Source: Acanthococcus lagerstroemiae
Lineage: Eukaryota > Arthropoda > Insecta > Hemiptera > Eriococcidae
Length of the DNA: 64,000 nucleotides
NCBI GenBank assembly: GCA_031841125.1
Contig: CM063106.1
Location: 16,678,001-16,742,000, forward strand
Direction of reading: 5' to 3'
Part shown: positions 1-9,435 of the stretch, one piece after another
How positions within the stretch are numbered: position 1 is the stretch's first letter
Layout: each line of letters starts with the position of its first letter
Translations under genes and position numbers: made by a program
Notes under the pieces: model-generated
The model's database searches: none
Told to the model about the DNA's origin: nothing
The model's input: the letters and a program-made list of their open reading frames with translations, nothing else

Positions 1-430
1 GCAGAAAAAGTTCTAACAGATCCACACTTTTTGAGATTGATACAAAAGGTTGCACCGATTTCCATACCGTCCCCATGCTAAAGAAAAGGCAGACAATTTT
101 GCTGGGGCCTCTTACAGGTAAAAAAATTGCACGATTTGGGTAAGCGACCTAAGAAAATGTCAGATAGTTCAAAAAATATCAGATAATTTTGTTGGGGTCC
201 CTTTCGAGCAAAAACCACACCGTTTTTGGTAGAGATCTCTGACCAAAAAGTCTGACATGACGACAGGAGATAATTTTTCTGGGGCCCCTCGTATACGAAA
301 AAACGATTGCACGATATTGGCAGAGTCCTCCTAAACATAGTCTGATGATCCAAAAAATTATCAGGCAATGTGGGTGAAAAAATAACACCCCTCTCTCCAA
401 AAAACTGCAGACAATGTTAATCCGGCCCAA
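1..430. repeat. Tandem repeat, about 89-bp period, ~4 diverged units
   Basis: A recurring block reads roughly 'AGAYAATTTTNYTGGGGYCC', followed by a lysine-codon-like A-rich stretch, 'TTGCACGAT' and 'TCTGA'. It begins near 91, 181, 268 and 357, which gives spacings of 87-90 bp. The left edge of the array lies outside the window. Open frames across it on the minus strand are by-products of the repeat and contain no recognisable domain. This is a local satellite of unknown origin. Confidence 0.7.
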
Positions 431-1084
431 TGAATTTGGGCTTTTTTTTTCTTTTCTTTTTTTCGTAGTCGAGGAACTTGGAAACCAATCATCGCCTCTT
501 TCCTGGGGATTGAAGAGAATGGAAAATTAGTTCTCGGAGATTTAGTTATTCAAAAACTGCTAGTTGTAGATCCAGTGTGATCAGTTTAAGTGCAGGGGTG
601 GATCCACCGAAGAGAGAGGGACGTCCGAGCCCTCTTTCAGGTTCAAGAACTAGAAATTGGATTTACTTGCCAGCCATACAAATTTTGTAAGAGCGTTCTA
701 TTTGTTTATTTATCTTTTTTCCCTTAACTTTTGCGGTTCCAAGAATGAAGAAATTTTTTGGAACCAAATTTGTAATGAAATTTTTCTGTAGGTCCCCAAA
801 AACACAACACTTGTTAGGATTGTAAAGGTAATGTACCTTGCATCCGTCTGAAGTACAACATTTAAGCTCATGACATTAAAACAAACATTAAGGTACATTC
901 ACCAACACTTTAGAAATATCTAAAATGTTAAGACGAAGCCACACAGAATGGCCGAACTTCAATCGAACTTCAATCAAACTTTAATCGGATTTCATGTCGA
1001 AATGATGACTGATTTCTCCTCGTACGGCTATAAAAGCTAAGTTGAAGTTTAGGTTATTCGCATTTGATTGGGCTTTCGATTCTT
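431..1084. other. Gene-free AT-rich stretch
   Basis: No coding motif, RNA gene or terminal repeat is visible. There are a few homopolymer T runs near 440 and a short direct repeat of 'AATCGAACTTCAATC' type around 955-990. Nothing else can be supported. Confidence 0.5.
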
Positions 1085-1680
1085 TGATGTCTGTAAAGTA
1101 CGTTATATTTCGACCAAATGAATATTGTGTAAAAGAATATTCGTATTATACATTGATAAACTGTGTCTTTCGCAGTTTTCTTCGAAAAAGTCGTGTTGAC
1201 ATGTAACAACTGACGCAGTCGGTAGGAATGTCAATTCGTTGAAGTCTGCAAAGTACGTTACATTTTGACCAAACCACGAGTTGTAAAGGAGAATATTCGA
1301 TACATTGATACCTGAGTCTGTCACTGTCTTCTTCCAAAAAGTCGTGTTGACACGTAACAACTGGCGCAGTCGGTAGGACTGTCAATTCGTCAAAGTTTGC
1401 AAAGTACGTTACATTTTGACCAAACCATGAGCTGTGAATGAGAATATTCGTATTAAACGTTGATAACTGAGTCTTTTGCTGTCTTCTTTGAAAAAGTTGT
1501 ATTGACACGTAACAACTGGCGCAGTTGGTAGGACTGTCAATTCGTTGAAGTCTGCAAAGTACGTTACATTTTGACCAAACCATGAGTTGTGAAGGAGAAT
1601 ATTCGTATTATACGTTGATAACTGAGTCTTACTGGTTTCTTCAAAAAAGTCGTGTCAACCTGTAACAGAATGGATTTTTC
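1085..1680 (+). repeat. Tandem array (151-155 bp units) carrying tRNA-Ser primer-binding sites
   Basis: The word AAGTACGTTA recurs at 1096, 1251, 1402 and 1557, which gives spacings of 155, 151 and 155 bp. Three units contain a motif matching the reverse complement of the 3' end (with CCA) of insect tRNA-Ser. These are 1211-1227 (one mismatch), 1362-1378 (exact TGGCGCAGTCGGTAGGA) and 1517-1533 (one mismatch). tRNA-Ser priming is known for Drosophila 17.6/297-type Ty3/gypsy elements. Each site follows a 'GTAACAAC'-like end, as an LTR edge would. I infer that the array arose by tandem amplification of an LTR-end/leader segment. Minus-strand open frames across it are repeat artefacts. Confidence 0.8.
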
Positions 1681-1902
1681 GAACTACTAACCCCCCCCCC
1701 TCCCCCGCAGGTGATGAGACAATATGTTCCGGTTAGGTTATTTGATGAGATATATTGTCCCAGTGGCACTAAAAAATACGAACCCGTTCAAACAGCGGCT
1801 GATGGCCACTCTGTGGTGCGCTCTAGCAAAGAAGTAGAACCCAGATGTTGTTCAGCAGCTCAAGTACGAGTACTCTCAATGGAACAGTACAAACGAATTT
1901 AA
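1681..1902 (+). other. Splice-acceptor-like tract followed by a short open frame
   Basis: A CTAAC box at about 1686-1690 is followed by a long C/T tract ending in CCCGCAG at about 1710. A frame then stays open to the TAA near 1900; an internal ATG gives 63 residues. This order (branch-point-like box, pyrimidine tract, CAG) resembles an insect 3' splice site, so a terminal exon is conceivable. The protein is not recognisable, has no domain, and the C tract also looks like the C runs common in local MITEs. I consider a real exon unlikely. Confidence 0.15.
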
Positions 1903-2389
1903 GCACTGTTAGTGATATCAATAGAATTTCTTGAAAATGTTTTAGACATATTGTCCCGCTGTCAGCAAAAGGGTTAAATACAAAATAGTTAACAGGAATC
2001 CTAAAAATAGTTAAACTTAGTAAGCGTTTTTTTTAGTTGTTTTTTTTTTGCTTGCAGGAACGTTTTGCTCCCAATCTTCACTTCTCCGCATTAAAATTTT
2101 AAATCAAGCACATCCAGATATTATGAGAAGAGGGAGAGTGGGGTATAATGAAAATTCTGTTAAATTCTCAATTAATATTAATTTTATTTGAGAGTTTACT
2201 CACGTACTAGGAGTATATACTGCAATAATCCTCTGCCCCTTGTTTCTTGAAGCAGACCATTATATTCCAGTGATAAGATGTGGCCTCCTTTTCAGTGCAG
2301 AACATTTCTTGCCTTTTCCCCTTCGTCTCAAGAGCGTACTAGGGGATACGAATGACTTTCAAATTTTAGATATGAAGATATCGAGCAAA
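1903..2389. other. Gene-free stretch
   Basis: AT-rich sequence with an 8-T run near 2042. No coding, RNA or terminal-repeat signal was found. Confidence 0.5.
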
Positions 2390-2720
2390 GTATCGTAGGT
2401 CGTTTTATTGCAAACATTACATTTGAATTTTAACTAAACGCCAGTTGGGCCCCAATATCGACATTTCAAACTTGAATGTGACAAAATATACATGACTATG
2501 AAAATCGACCGAAGTATCGAAATGAAAGTTTTTAGGTTCATTGATTCTGAATGTTCCACCAGATTTCCTGAACCCGATCCCAATTTGATTCCAAAAATCG
2601 AAATTTTAACCTTCAATAGTGACTCGACTTCGAGATATCGAAATATAGATTAATCTAGTTGCTCATTTCGAAGGTTCCATCAGGTTAATCATCCAAGTTC
2701 GTCTCCCCGAGATTCAAATG
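2390..2720 (-). repeat. Degenerate 'GGGTCGTTGATTC' satellite, copy 1
   Basis: A diverged ~110-130 bp unit recurs here. It includes 'TTTTTAGGTYCATTGATTC', 'TTCCATCAG', 'CCCGATCC', 'ATCGAAATTTT' and 'GACTCGACTTCGA'. The same word order occurs in the 16.5-17.4 kb block. A 60-residue minus-strand frame across it is a by-product. The origin is unknown. Confidence 0.5.
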
Positions 2721-5088
2721 TTATCACTTCAATTTAAATGTTTGTGTTTGGAGCCAGTCAGTTTTATAGCTAACAGTTTCTCTTGTTGGGGAGGGAGCCT
2801 GCAAGCAGGAATGCATGAAAATTTTCAGCTTAAAGAAATAAGAAATGAATCAACAAATAAAAGGTTCTCTTTTCCCAGTTTTGGTGGATCGCAACTGAAA
2901 TTTTCCAAGTGCTGATTTTCGAACAACCTTAGGCTGTGACCCCCCCCCTCCTCCTCCCCATCCAGATCTGATAAAAGATCCGACAAACACAAACGAAGCG
3001 AGTGACCAAACAATCCTGTATTTCGACATTGTGTTTGATTATTTAAATCAAACCAGTTTTGCTTATTTTAGGATAAAAATTTGAATTTTGAAGCTCCCAG
3101 TCGGAACAAGGTCAGAAATTTGATAAGGTAATCTATATCAATGAGTCAATACCGCCTGTCTCGATAGTTCCTGAAATTGACGGTTCATTTCAGCCCCCCG
3201 GGGAAGAGATAACTTTTTGAATGAAAGAAAGATGGATACGATTTAATTTTTCCCAGTGGGGTATTTAGAAAATTATTCTTTTATGTCGACTTAGAAAAAT
3301 GATTGAGGGCATGATTTCTCCTCACCCCTTCTTGCCAGCCTGGTTTAGTCCATGGATCCTCTATTGAAACGAATGGTTATTGTCACTGATGCACGTGTTC
3401 GCGTGTTTATTTATTGGATCATCGACATTTTCCCATAAGATTATTTAGAGAGCGTATCACAAGGGTTGAAAAAATTGTGTCATTTGTCATGTTATGAAGA
3501 ACATATAAGCATCAGGTAAGAAGGGCATACGTGTCATTAGGTCGTTTCTTTTTATTCTACACATATTTTGCATTTTCTAGCAAATCCATCTACTTCTTCT
3601 AAATACTCTAGTTATCGGTTACATATTATTGTGCATAATTCAAAACTGGAAACGGTAGTCAAGTGAAGGACAAATGAGCCTGCTGTTAGCTGAAAATGTG
3701 TAATGGTTTTCAACAAAAAATCTATAGCTTATAAAAATTGAGATTGTTTGCTTTTTCTCCACCCACTGATCTTCGGTAGCTGCCTTGTCTACATTTTAGA
3801 CTGTAACTCGTAAACTGGTGTAGATTATGAAAAACATTGGGCCCAAAAACTGTTTCTCTAGTAAATTTTACTCAGAAAACCCCTTCAATTCTCCCAGAAA
3901 AACTTGCCCGCGAATTTTTTGACATCTGAAATTGACTTTCAATTTCATTTGTCGATGAAACAAGCTTTACAAAAATAAACATCTGCGATCAGCTGACTGA
4001 CAGTAAATACTGGTCGACAATTTCTTCAATTTCTAGTACCTTGCTCGCTACATGATTTGTTAACGTCTAGAATTATTACACCGTGGTCTGTGTTTTCTGT
4101 ATTATATAAACGTTGACACATATCGCCGATGAAAACCAGTTATAACATCGCCTTCCAACAATCGCGTAGGTTATTTGTTGTACATGAAAGACGTATGTTC
4201 GTCCACTCGTGTGAGAAAGGGAGAAGCAGCTAGCTCGTATTCTTCACAAACTGGTTCTTCGTATAATCTTCGAATTCCTCTTTTCTCTCGTTCAAATGCG
4301 CTGAAATATTTGCAATAAATTTGCAGCACTTCAGTCACACAAAATACGTCAGTCTACCACGTTCCGTGTTTCAAAATTATAGAAATTCGGGGATATGAAG
4401 CTCAGGGATGAGGAGCTGAAGAGGGTCCGCCCCAGAAACTTTTTGTCAATTGGCGAAATCGCCTTCAGTTGGTAACAGTTGGAAAATCGGGGGTTTATCA
4501 GTTGTCATTTGATATACTACACCTCCTGTAATACCCCAGTTTATATGGTACGACTCAGTGCCCCCCCCCCAAAGAAAAAATACCAAGACTTTTTATTTTT
4601 GGCTTGTTGATTTCAAATCTGTTCGTCATTATTTGAAAAAATTAGATCCAAAGTTGAGACAGTAAGAAACAAAATTACTTCTTCATTACTTGTTCTGTTG
4701 CTTGTTGGAAAAATCAACATGCTTTAGTTGAAAATAAATAGAACCTTACCCTCCTGGTTTTACCCCAAAATAGAACAAATACACTGCAATAGGCGTGCGT
4801 TTTCTTCTTTTTTTTTTTTATGAAGCATGATAATATGTAAATTAATCTAAGTGCGTTTATCGTAAAGTAATGCGAAATTCGAGATTCCATACTGGTCAAA
4901 ATATTGTAGTAACCAAACTGAAATCACTTTCTAAGTTTCAGTGCATCAGACAGCTACGTTTTTGCCAAATTGGCTTTCCAGTTGGCTTAAAATTCTCGGT
5001 AACTTTGGGCACTTTTAGGACTTATTTTGACATCTCCTGAATGATATTCTTATTAGTAGAAGTTATGAGATGTATGTATTTTGATCTC
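2721..5088. other. Gene-free stretch with poly-C tracts
   Basis: No gene is recognised. C runs of 9-13 occur near 2941 and 4561; the second follows 'CTCAGTG', as in local hAT MITE ends, so it may be a MITE fragment. Short open frames have no family resemblance. Confidence 0.5.
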
Positions 5089-5246
5089 CAGGGGGCCTGG
5101 ATTTACCTTTATGCTGGGCGGGCTAAAGCCTCAGCCCTAAATTTTAACATATATCATGTATGCACAAAACAGAAAAATTATTGTCACAGCGCTGGTTTTC
5201 ATTTAAAACTAGTGCGAAATAAGCCCATATACCTACCCCAGCCCTG
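5089..5246. mobile_element. Candidate hAT-type MITE (158 bp)
   Basis: It starts CAGGGGGCCTGGATTTACC and ends ACCCCAGCCCTG. Both ends begin CAGGG when read inward, and the 'CAGGGGCCTGGATTT...GGGC' style is typical of short non-autonomous hAT elements. The flanking 8-mers do not match, so the insertion boundaries are uncertain. Confidence 0.45.
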
Positions 5247-5739
5247 AAGGAAACTTTCTCTTTCATTCATTCCTAACTTTCTTCTTCTTATTTCTTCCAT
5301 TCTTTACTTCATATTTCTTTTTCCTATGCACCCCTTTGTAGCAGAGAGCCACTCCTTTCAACACATGTATATAGTAGATCCAGTGCTTCTCTTAATACTC
5401 TCATACGAGTTCAAGAATTGTTCAAGCTCTTTCAGTTAGCAGAGTTGAAACAAAGATGTAACAGGGGTACATTGTACCCCCTGAAAAACTGGGGCGTACA
5501 AAGTATCATTTATATCCAACAAACATTAGGTAAAAACTTGAAAAATTATTCAGCAAATTGTAAACAGACGTCTTGAGAGATTTCAGAGATAAGATTTACG
5601 AGATTTTTGAAAATTTACAAACTTTTTTACTTGTTACCTCTACTTTTCGAAAATTAGAATTTCTTGTACTTGTAAACTTGAATTTTTAAATTTTATACAC
5701 CCTGAAAATTAAATTTTTTTCCACACCACAGCTTTCAGT
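5247..5739. other. Gene-free stretch with a GGGGTAC..GTACCCC palindrome
   Basis: The only structure seen is the palindrome GGGGTACATTGTACCCC near 5464-5480. It is close in form to the pair at 13.9 and 14.46 kb. The rest is AT-rich and featureless. Confidence 0.5.
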
Positions 5740-6329
5740 AAACATGAAGACTTTTTCACATTCAATTAAAACTTTCAAACTCTCAATAATGTTTTCAATC
5801 CTGTTTAAGACTCACTAAGGTCCTTCAAGATGCACTAAAGACTCTTCTAAACTTGTGCAAAACTCTTGACAATATATTACACTTGCTTAAGATTCATTAA
5901 GGCTCTTACAGATTTTCAAAAACCGATTTGAGTTTATTCGAGATTCTTCGAAACTCATTCAGCACTCTTTTATGCTTGTGTGAGACTGTTTGAAATTTTG
6001 ACATACTTACGTAAGATTATCTCGTAATTTTTAAGACATGTTTGTGACTTGTAAAGAGGCCTGTAGATTTTTCTAAAATAATTTCAGACTTATTAAGACT
6101 CCATGTCGGACCTGGAGAGAAAATCCGAACTCAGGAAAAGTCTTTTTCTGTCCCATCCCTCTTTTTAATTTTTTGTATGAATGACTGCTTGGACATTATC
6201 TTCAAAGTTATTTTTTAATTTGCGCTCGGGCCACTTTGTACGGGTCGAACCCAGAGCAATATTCCCTAGCTAAGCCGCTTCTCGTCAGGTCTGCCTTAAT
6301 CCGCTTCAAAATTCGTTTATGAGTAGGCA

Positions 6330-6520
6330 TTTTTATTAAGGCGAGGGATGAGAAATCCTAATTTTTCCAACCGATGATGTCAGTTTTGTAAATTGCAGCT
6401 GCAGTTTATCTATAGCTGAGGGGTAAATTAGCAAATTTGCCAACCGACAAAGCTGTTTGGAGAGAGCTACCGTCCCCTCCTCAGTACATCCCTGTTTATG
6501 AGTTTCCTACGACTTTTCGA
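6330..6520 (+). repeat. Duplicated segment, copy 1 (partner 7255-7400)
   Basis: The two segments share in order 'GAGGGATGAGAAATCC'/'GAGGATAAAGAATCC', a T run with 'CC(A)AC', 'ATCAGTTTTGT', 'CAGCTGAGGG', 'AAGTTGCCAA'-like words and 'TTTATGAGTTTC'. Both are embedded in the GACTC-type array, so the array and insert were probably duplicated together. Confidence 0.55.
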
Positions 6521-7254
6521 AATTCGTTCGAGACTACTTCGAGTGATTAGTTTAAAACAAGGTTGTGCCGTAAATTTACGTAAGTCTCGTAGAATAACTT
6601 GTGTACAATAATAAAGTTTTTCTACATTTATTCTTCATAATAGCAGAATGACGATACTAGTGTAGAATAACCCGAATTTCAGATTTTCAAGTATTCCAGG
6701 TTTCCAGATTACTGCACGTAATGATAAAATTTAACATTATTCTACATCAGTAAGTCATTTTACACCATTATTCTACATGTGACGTAAAATAGTTATTTTA
6801 CGCGTAGAAGAACAAACCTGGTTTAAAATCTTCTAGACTTGTATACAAAAATCTTGACAATTCTTGTTTAGGATATTTTGAGACTCTTTATTTTTAAGCT
6901 ACTTCCAGAACTGCTTAAAATTATTCAAGACTGCTAAAAACTTGTTCGGGACTCGTTAAAATTTGCTTTAGGACTGTTTTACGAGACATTCTAAGTCGCG
7001 TGAAAGTTTGGAAATTCTGGGGCCCATAGTCGAGGAAAAATAAAATGAAGACCTTTTTTTCATAGCTGGCTTGTAAATTGAACTGTGTAAAATTTTAGGG
7101 TAGAATTTTCGCGTGTGCACACCCCCTTCCCCGAAGAATCCGGGAACATGTTTCTCGAATCGACTCTGCTTTCAGGCTTATTTAGAATGAAAGTTCGCCT
7201 AAGATTCTTTAAGCTGTTTCAAGACTGGTTTATGATCGGGACTACTAATTGAAG

Positions 7255-7400
7255 TGAATTTTTTAAGAGAAGAGGATAAAGAATCCAAATTTTTTCCACT
7301 AAAAATATCAGTTTTGTCAATTCGAATCCAATGTAGTCAGCTGAGGGATAATGTGTTCCAAGTTGCCAAAACTGACGACAGTTATGATTTATGAGTTTCG
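7255..7400 (+). repeat. Duplicated segment, copy 2 (partner 6330-6520)
   Basis: This is the second, shorter copy of the segment at 6330. It is collinear apart from missing 'CTCCCTCAGTACATCCCTG'-type sequence before 'TTTATGAGTTTC'. Confidence 0.55.
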
Positions 7401-7491
7401 GAGACTCTTCAAGAATTTTCTAGTCTCTTCCAAACAAAGTGGCTGTTTTAAAATCTTCTGGTTCTGGTTCTGGTTCAAAGGCCGTTGACAA

Positions 7492-7877
7492 CAGAAGTTA
7501 TAAAATCCTAGTCTTATGGCTGGTCGACAGACTATGTTTAACGACATGTCTGATATGTTGCGGAACTTGGTGATTAGAGGAGCAATGTTTGTACGCATTT
7601 TGCGTAAGATTTTTCAACCACTTATACGGCGTGTCTTCGATGTAGGTATTAAGATGCTGTAAATCTGAACGACAACACTTTTAAATTTTGCGTCATCCGC
7701 CTTTAAATTGACAGCATCTAATATCTAAATCGAGGACACGCTGTACAAATGGCTATAAATCTCACGCGAAATGCGTCTAAACATTGCCCCTTCAAACACC
7801 TAGTCCCGCAACATATCAGACATGTCCCTTAGCATAGTCTGTCGACTAGCCGTAGGACTGGGATTTTACAGCTTCTG
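7492..7877. mobile_element. 386-bp foldback: long near-perfect inverted repeat
   Basis: The left arm (7492-7660) and the reverse complement of the right arm (7711-7877) align almost without gaps over ~168 bp. Shared words include CAGAAG, TAAAATCC, GTCGACAGACTATG, GACATGTCTGATATGTTGCGG and GATGCTGT. The loop is ~50 bp. The ends are CAGAAG/CTTCTG, flanked on both sides by ACAA, which may be a 4-bp target duplication. There is no open frame. It is either a foldback MITE or a hairpin able to give double-stranded RNA if transcribed. Confidence 0.8.
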
Positions 7878-7996
7878 ACAAATCTTTCAGTCCCGATTAA
7901 GACTTGTTAAGAATCTTCAGCCTCGAGCTTCATCTAGCTCAGTGTTGAAATTATTCTACGCTTTTTAATACTTACTCGGCTCTTGAAAACGCTGGT

Positions 7997-8780
7997 GGCC
8001 AGTTGCGTCCCCGGCAAAATTTAAATGTATGCACTGCGTCCGAGGGTAAATCAAAAAGATGTGTCGATTCCGTCCGGCACGAACTTGTTTGACATGTACG
8101 AGTTCCGTCCGGTGTTCATTGAGCCGTAATTGATTCACAAAGTTTGGCCACAAAGTACTCTTCTTGGATGTCGATTCCATTTAGGTCAGTCATGGTACCG
8201 TCACATTCAGTCCTTAGGTCTTCAGCGAGTGTACCGGTGACGGATGAGCGTTCTTAAGGTCCTTCTTCGGCCTACCTTTTCTGAAACCGGAACAAGTGGA
8301 GGACTGCCTCCTTATGGATTTCCACCCGAACTTGCCAACCGATTCCCGAATCCTTGAGTTAGCTGATTACATGTACGATACGTATGTGGCGAACATCTTT
8401 CCTCCCACAATGTGGGCGGCGTACGACGCTGAGAGTATCAGAACCACAGATCGTTCCATAGCAAACTTAATCGAATGTTTTACCACGCTCATCCCCACAT
8501 TTTTATTTTGGTGGTCGTGTCACTGGAAATACAGATCCTCTCGTATCTTAAAATGCAGATCCCGCCGAAGGTTACTGTACATTCGAAGCAGAAAGTGATA
8601 GCGGATCAAATGAAGAAGTTGGACGACGGCGTCATGACTCGGGACGCAATTACACATTTTCGTCTTCGGACGCAATTCGACCATTTATTCGCTTTTCCAT
8701 CGGACGCAATTGAACCATCTATCCCCCCTTTCCGTCGGACGCAAATGTGCTAAAATAACGTGTTTGGGACGCAAGTGGAC
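7997..8780 (+). mobile_element. MULE-type DNA transposon remnant with TTGCGTCC repeats at both ends
   Basis: The left end carries GGCCAGTTGCGTCCC, then CTGCGTCCG and further CCGTCCGG words. The right end carries the inverted counterparts CGGACGCAATT (three times) and GGGACGCAAGTGGAC. Together they look like terminal inverted repeats built from several TTGCGTCCG subunits. A MULE-family transposase fragment (8253-8745) lies between them. No matching 9-bp target duplication was found, so the exact ends are uncertain. Confidence 0.6.
8253..8745 (+). pseudogene. MULE-type transposase, C-terminal fragment
   Basis: A frame from about 8253 reads 'FGLPFLKPEQVEDC', then continues through an ATG at 8296 to 'DYMYDTYV', 'FPPTMWAAYDAESIRTT' and a decayed 'NxxES' region. 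This is the conserved tail of insect MULE transposases, the proteins often paired with FLYWCH zinc fingers, where the text normally runs 'FPPxLWA..RTTNNVESFH'. Near 8480 the reading shifts frame into 'HAHPHIFIL' and 'EIQILSYLKM', also typical of the family end. The N-terminal and catalytic parts are absent. It is flanked by TTGCGTCC-type inverted repeats, so it is the decayed cargo of that element. There is at least one frameshift, and the fragment is certainly non-functional. Confidence 0.75.
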
Positions 8781-9435
8781 AATTGCGCTTGAAAAAGGTC
8801 CGAGTTTTGTTTTGACTGTTCCAGACTGATTTGAGCCTCTTCAAGATACTTCAAGACATTTCAGATTTTGTAACTCCTCCAGATTTAATTATTAGGAATT
8901 CTGACGTAAACGCTACTAACTCAGAATTGTCAAAAATTTACTTAGGCGTTTTTGAAATTATAAGCTACGGGATAAGAGATTTCTTTCATGGTCTAAGGAG
9001 TGATTGCTGATTTGATATGATGTAACCGTAAGCGTTGAAATTCAGGCCTTTTAAAAATGTCAGGCCCTCTGGAAGTCCGAACCCGGAGTATTCCCCCTTC
9101 CCTCTCGTCACGGTTGCTCATTAGGATACTTTAAGATTCATCAAGACTATGTAACCCTTTTCCATACCTAATAAATATTTCTAAATGCTGATCCAGACTT
9201 GCTTAATACTTCTTAAGACTATTCCAGGCATTTATAAGACTCTTCTGGATAATACTATATTTTGGTAGTTTCCCATGTCATTAGAAAATGCCCGTTCATT
9301 TATCGCTCTCTCCTGTCTTCCCGTTTTATTTTCTTTCTTTCTTCTCTTTATACCTCGTTTTTTCTGGTACCCCTTCCCGCAGACCATTCTAGACTGTGTG
9401 GGAAGGGGAGGATGGTATTGGTCATGTATCCAAAG

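Larger units (their letters stand above)
5740..9250. repeat. Degenerate GACTC/CAAGACT array, interrupted by later insertions
   Basis: Words of the type 'AAGACTCNTTNA', 'TTCAAGACT' and 'GAGACTTGTT' recur every 15-30 bp through 5740-6110, 6520-7010, 7190-7250, 7380-7430, 7885-7960, 8815-8890 and 9120-9250. They recur again at 20.7 kb and 26.16-26.42 kb. The units are too diverged to define a strict period. Between these blocks lie a duplicated segment (6330/7255), a foldback (7492-7877) and a MULE remnant (7997-8780). I read this as an old microsatellite-like satellite broken up by transposons. Confidence 0.55.

Noticed and set aside
1362..1378. tRNA or SINE A-box (TGGCGCAGTTGG fits the pol III A-box pattern)
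   Set aside because: There is no B-box (GGTTCGANTCC) at the right distance and no cloverleaf. The same word is an exact tRNA-Ser primer-binding site in an LTR-edge context, which explains it better.
1103..1583. 85- and 145-codon minus-strand repeat proteins
   Set aside because: They are antisense translations of the ~155-bp tandem array.
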